Shown here one piece after another: positions 5,461-7,217 of a stretch of DNA of 7,217 bases. The DNA comes from Streptomyces chattanoogensis (GTDB lineage: Bacteria > Actinomycetota > Actinomycetes > Streptomycetales > Streptomycetaceae). The stretch lies in contig NZ_LGKG01000204.1 in NCBI RefSeq assembly GCF_001294335.1, positions 1-7,217 of the forward strand, given 5' to 3'. The notes beneath the pieces are model-generated. The model saw only the letters and a list, made by a program, of their open reading frames with translations. It did not search any database and was not told the DNA's origin. Both the position numbers and the translations under genes were made by a program. Position 1 is the first letter of the stretch. Each line of letters starts with the position of its first letter.

Positions 5461-7088
5461 TGCGCAGGAGTTCCTCGCCGACGTCTGCTCTCCGGAGGCC
5501 CTGGACGCTGCGCACTCGGCTGGTGGTGTCGGCGGTTGCGCTGATCGCCGTCGTCGCGGCCGTCATCGGTACGGTCACGACCATCGCGCTGCGGTCGTAT
5601 CTGCAGGGCCAGTTGGACGAGAAGGTGGGGGAGGGCCTGGTAGGCGCCCAGAGGTTCCATCCGCCCGGCTCGGTGGGCGGCTCGCAGTTCGATTTCGTGG
5701 CGATGGGCGGGGCGCCGGTGGGGACGGTGGGCGCGCGGTTCGGGCCCGACGGGGCGCTGGAGGGCGGGGCGAAGAGCAACAACTCCGTCGGCCGGCTGCC
5801 ACGGGAGCGGCTGGACGGGCTGAGCGGTGCGCAGTCGGCGGCGCTGGCCCGGGTACCGCGTGACGGGGCGCCGCACACCGCCGAGATACCGGGCCTCGGC
5901 GACTACCGGGTGCGGTCCTCCCCGGACGGCACGGTCGTGCTGGCGATGCCGCTCCGCGAGGTGGACCGCACGGTCGCCCGGCTCATCGGGGTCGAGGCGT
6001 GGGTGACGGTCGCCGGGTTGGTCGCGGCCGGGATCGCGGGCGCCGCCATGGTCGGGGTCGCGCTGCGGCCGCTGCGCCGGGTCGCGGCCACCGCCACCCG
6101 TGTCTCCGAACTCCCCCTCCACCAGGGCGAGGTGGCCCTGCACGTCCGGGTGCCGGCGGCCGAGGCGGATGCCCGTACGGAGGTGGGGCAGGTCGGCGCG
6201 GCGCTCAACCGAATGCTGGGGCATGTCGGCTCGGCGCTGTCGGCGCGGCAGGAGAGCGAGACGCGGGTGCGGCGTTTCGTCGCGGACGCCAGCCATGAGC
6301 TGCGCACGCCGCTGGCCTCGATACGGGGCTATGCCGAGCTGACCCGGCGCGGGCCGGAGCGGCCGGGCCCGGAGACCCGGCATGCGCTGGGCCGGATCGA
6401 GTCCGAGGCACAGCGGATGACGGGGCTGGTGGAGGACCTGCTGCTGCTCGCCCGGCTCGATTCCGGACGGCCGCTCTCGTACGAGAGCACCGATCTCTCG
6501 GCGCTGGTCGTGGATGCGGTGAGCGATGCGCGGGCGGCCGGGCCCGGTCATCTGTGGCGGCTGGAACTGCCCGACGGCCCGGTCCTGGTGCACGGGGACG
6601 GCGGCCGGCTGCACCAGGTCCTGGTCAATCTGCTGGCCAATGCCCGTACGCATACGCCGGAGGGGACGACGGTGACGGCGCGGGTGCGGGGCCCGGAGGG
6701 CGGGGGTCGTATCGCGTCCGCCGCCGGGATGTCCGCCGCCGGGATGTCCGCCACCGGGCTGTCCGCAGCGGGGTCGTCCGCCGTTCTCCTGGAGGTGCAG
6801 GACGACGGGCCGGGGGTCCCGCCCGGCCTCCTCCCGCATGTCTTCGAACGGTTCGCGCGGGGCGATGCGTCGCGGTCGCGGGCCGCCGGGAGTACGGGCC
6901 TGGGCCTGGCCATCGTGCAGGCGGTGGTGGGCGCGCACGGCGGTACGGTCGGCGTCGAGAGCGCCCCCGGCCGGACGGTGTTCACGGTCACCCTGCCGCC
7001 CGCACGCCCGGACAGGCCGACGGCGGCCGGCCTTCCGCTGCCGCCCGCCGGCTCACAGCCCGGACACAGCCTCACCACACCACCGTGA
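5460..7088 (+). CDS. HAMP-domain sensor histidine kinase (TrcS-like)
   Basis: This 542-residue membrane kinase starts at a GTG whose G is the last base of the regulator's TAG. Topology: a short basic N-terminus, TM1 (about 21-44), an extracytoplasmic domain of about 130 residues with no recognisable sensor fold, TM2 (about 178-202), and HAMP (about 203-255, starting LRPLRRVAATATRV). The dimerisation domain carries phosphoacceptor H279 in FVADASHELRTPLASI. The ATPase has the N box (N390, N394 in NLLANARTHTP), the G1 box DDGPGV (448-453), FERFARGD, and G2 with TGLGLAIV (479-486). All catalytic motifs are intact. Residues 420-439 are a four-copy pentapeptide repeat inserted in the loop between two ATPase strands, which relatives lack as far as I recall. 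A Pro-rich tail follows the final strand. It is the obvious partner of the upstream regulator. Confidence 0.95.
   Translation: MRRSSSPTSALRRPWTLRTRLVVSAVALIAVVAAVIGTVTTIALRSYLQGQLDEKVGEGLVGAQRFHPPGSVGGSQFDFVAMGGAPVGTVGARFGPDGALEGGAKSNNSVGRLPRERLDGLSGAQSAALARVPRDGAPHTAEIPGLGDYRVRSSPDGTVVLAMPLREVDRTVARLIGVEAWVTVAGLVAAGIAGAAMVGVALRPLRRVAATATRVSELPLHQGEVALHVRVPAAEADARTEVGQVGAALNRMLGHVGSALSARQESETRVRRFVADASHELRTPLASIRGYAELTRRGPERPGPETRHALGRIESEAQRMTGLVEDLLLLARLDSGRPLSYESTDLSALVVDAVSDARAAGPGHLWRLELPDGPVLVHGDGGRLHQVLVNLLANARTHTPEGTTVTARVRGPEGGGRIASAAGMSAAGMSATGLSAAGSSAVLLEVQDDGPGVPPGLLPHVFERFARGDASRSRAAGSTGLGLAIVQAVVGAHGGTVGVESAPGRTVFTVTLPPARPDRPTAAGLPLPPAGSQPGHSLTTPP
6717..6782 (+). repeat. 15-bp tandem repeat inside the kinase gene
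   Basis: TCCGCCGCCGGGATG occurs exactly twice (6717-6731, 6732-6746). Degenerate copies follow at 6747-6761 and 6762-6776, with a partial unit at 6777-6782. The period is a multiple of three, so it codes the pentapeptides SAAGM, SAAGM, SATGL and SAAGS without shifting frame. It lies between the N box and the G1 box. Confidence 0.85.
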
Positions 7089-7217
7089 CAGCCCGGTTGG
7101 CGAGCGTCGCCACCATGACGACGAAGCCGCCGACCCACCCGCCAACCACCCACCCGCCAACCACCCACCCGCCAACCACCCACCCGCCAACCACCCACCC
7201 GCCCTCGACCCATCCGC
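7072..7217 (-). CDS. Possible C-terminus of a convergent membrane protein (partial)
   Basis: A leftward frame is open from the right edge to a TGA at 7074-7072. It gives 47 residues and overlaps the last 17 bases of the kinase gene tail to tail. It reads as five Gly-Trp-Val-x-Gly pentapeptide units, mostly GWVVG, then GWVGGFVVMVATLANRAVTV. The end is hydrophobic and resembles a membrane segment, and third codon positions are almost all G or C except in the repeated GTT. I do not recognise the family. The third positions of this frame coincide with those of a rightward frame from the ATG at 7115, so codon bias cannot settle the strand. The hydrophobic, non-repetitive end favours the leftward reading. 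It could also be non-coding spacer. Confidence 0.35.
   Translation of the reverse strand, partial: GWVEGGWVVGGWVVGGWVVGGWVVGGWVGGFVVMVATLANRAVTVVW
7137..7211. repeat. 15-bp tandem repeat at the right edge
   Basis: ACCCGCCAACCACCC is repeated exactly four times (7137-7196). A fifth, degenerate copy (ACCCGCCCTCGACCC) spans 7197-7211 and may continue past the window. It lies downstream of the kinase gene, and on the minus strand it codes the pentapeptide GWVVG in the open frame. The strands are strongly asymmetric, one C-rich and one G-rich (runs of GGGTGGGTGG), so slippage or unusual structure is possible. Confidence 0.9.

Noticed and set aside
5415..6938. Leftward 507-residue open frame
   Set aside because: It is antisense to the kinase, which has all its catalytic motifs. 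The composition is Arg/His/Pro/Gln-rich with no domain signature.
7137..7211. Tandem array as a CRISPR
   Set aside because: The 15-bp units abut directly with no spacers, and there are no cas genes.
6548..7213. Leftward frame with RVGGW repeats
   Set aside because: It runs deep into the kinase gene and turns low-complexity. The alternative leftward frame ending at 7072 is more protein-like for the repeat region.
7115..7217. Rightward ATG frame giving Pro/Thr/His repeats (MTTKPPTHPPTTHPP)
   Set aside because: There is no ribosome-binding site, and the product is pure repeat up to the edge. It cannot be excluded but is less likely than the leftward frame.

Overview
The window is very GC-rich. 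Coding frames have G or C at nearly every third position, starts are often GTG, and the proteins look like those of a filamentous actinomycete, most likely Streptomyces or a close relative. It reads as an ordinary chromosomal region. I see no insertion sequence, phage gene, CRISPR array, tRNA or rRNA. It holds six complete genes, one partial gene at the left edge and a possible partial gene at the right edge.

Left block (1-1854): a leftward flavodoxin-fold NAD(P)H quinone oxidoreductase, cut off at the left edge, faces a rightward GlxA-type regulator (DJ-1/PfpI-like domain plus AraC DNA-binding domain) across a 72-bp shared control region. This is a typical regulator/target layout. Middle block (1961-3822): a DUF2797 protein and an amidohydrolase-2 family metal-dependent hydrolase sit in a tight same-strand pair. 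The DUF2797 gene has almost no 5' leader: a TANNNT -10 element lies six bases before its GTG. It meets tail to tail with a leftward NADPH-dependent FMN reductase (3840-4394), which has the same leaderless arrangement.

Right block (4395-7217): a 277-bp divergent region carries a large hairpin and an AT-rich direct-repeat box of the OmpR/PhoP type. It precedes a one-base-overlapping two-component pair: an OmpR-family response regulator and a HAMP-type sensor kinase, resembling the PhoP/TrcR and TrcS groups. The kinase has an unusual 15-bp tandem repeat coding a loop in its ATPase domain. Just past its stop, a second 15-bp tandem repeat runs to the right edge and lies within a leftward open frame that could be the C-terminus of a membrane protein.

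I see no clearly new multi-gene system. The points most worth a second look are the PhoP-like box before the response regulator, the Cys-cluster plus GIY-YIG-like pattern in the DUF2797 protein, the two leaderless promoters, the intergenic hairpin, and the two unrelated 15-bp tandem repeats within about 400 bp.
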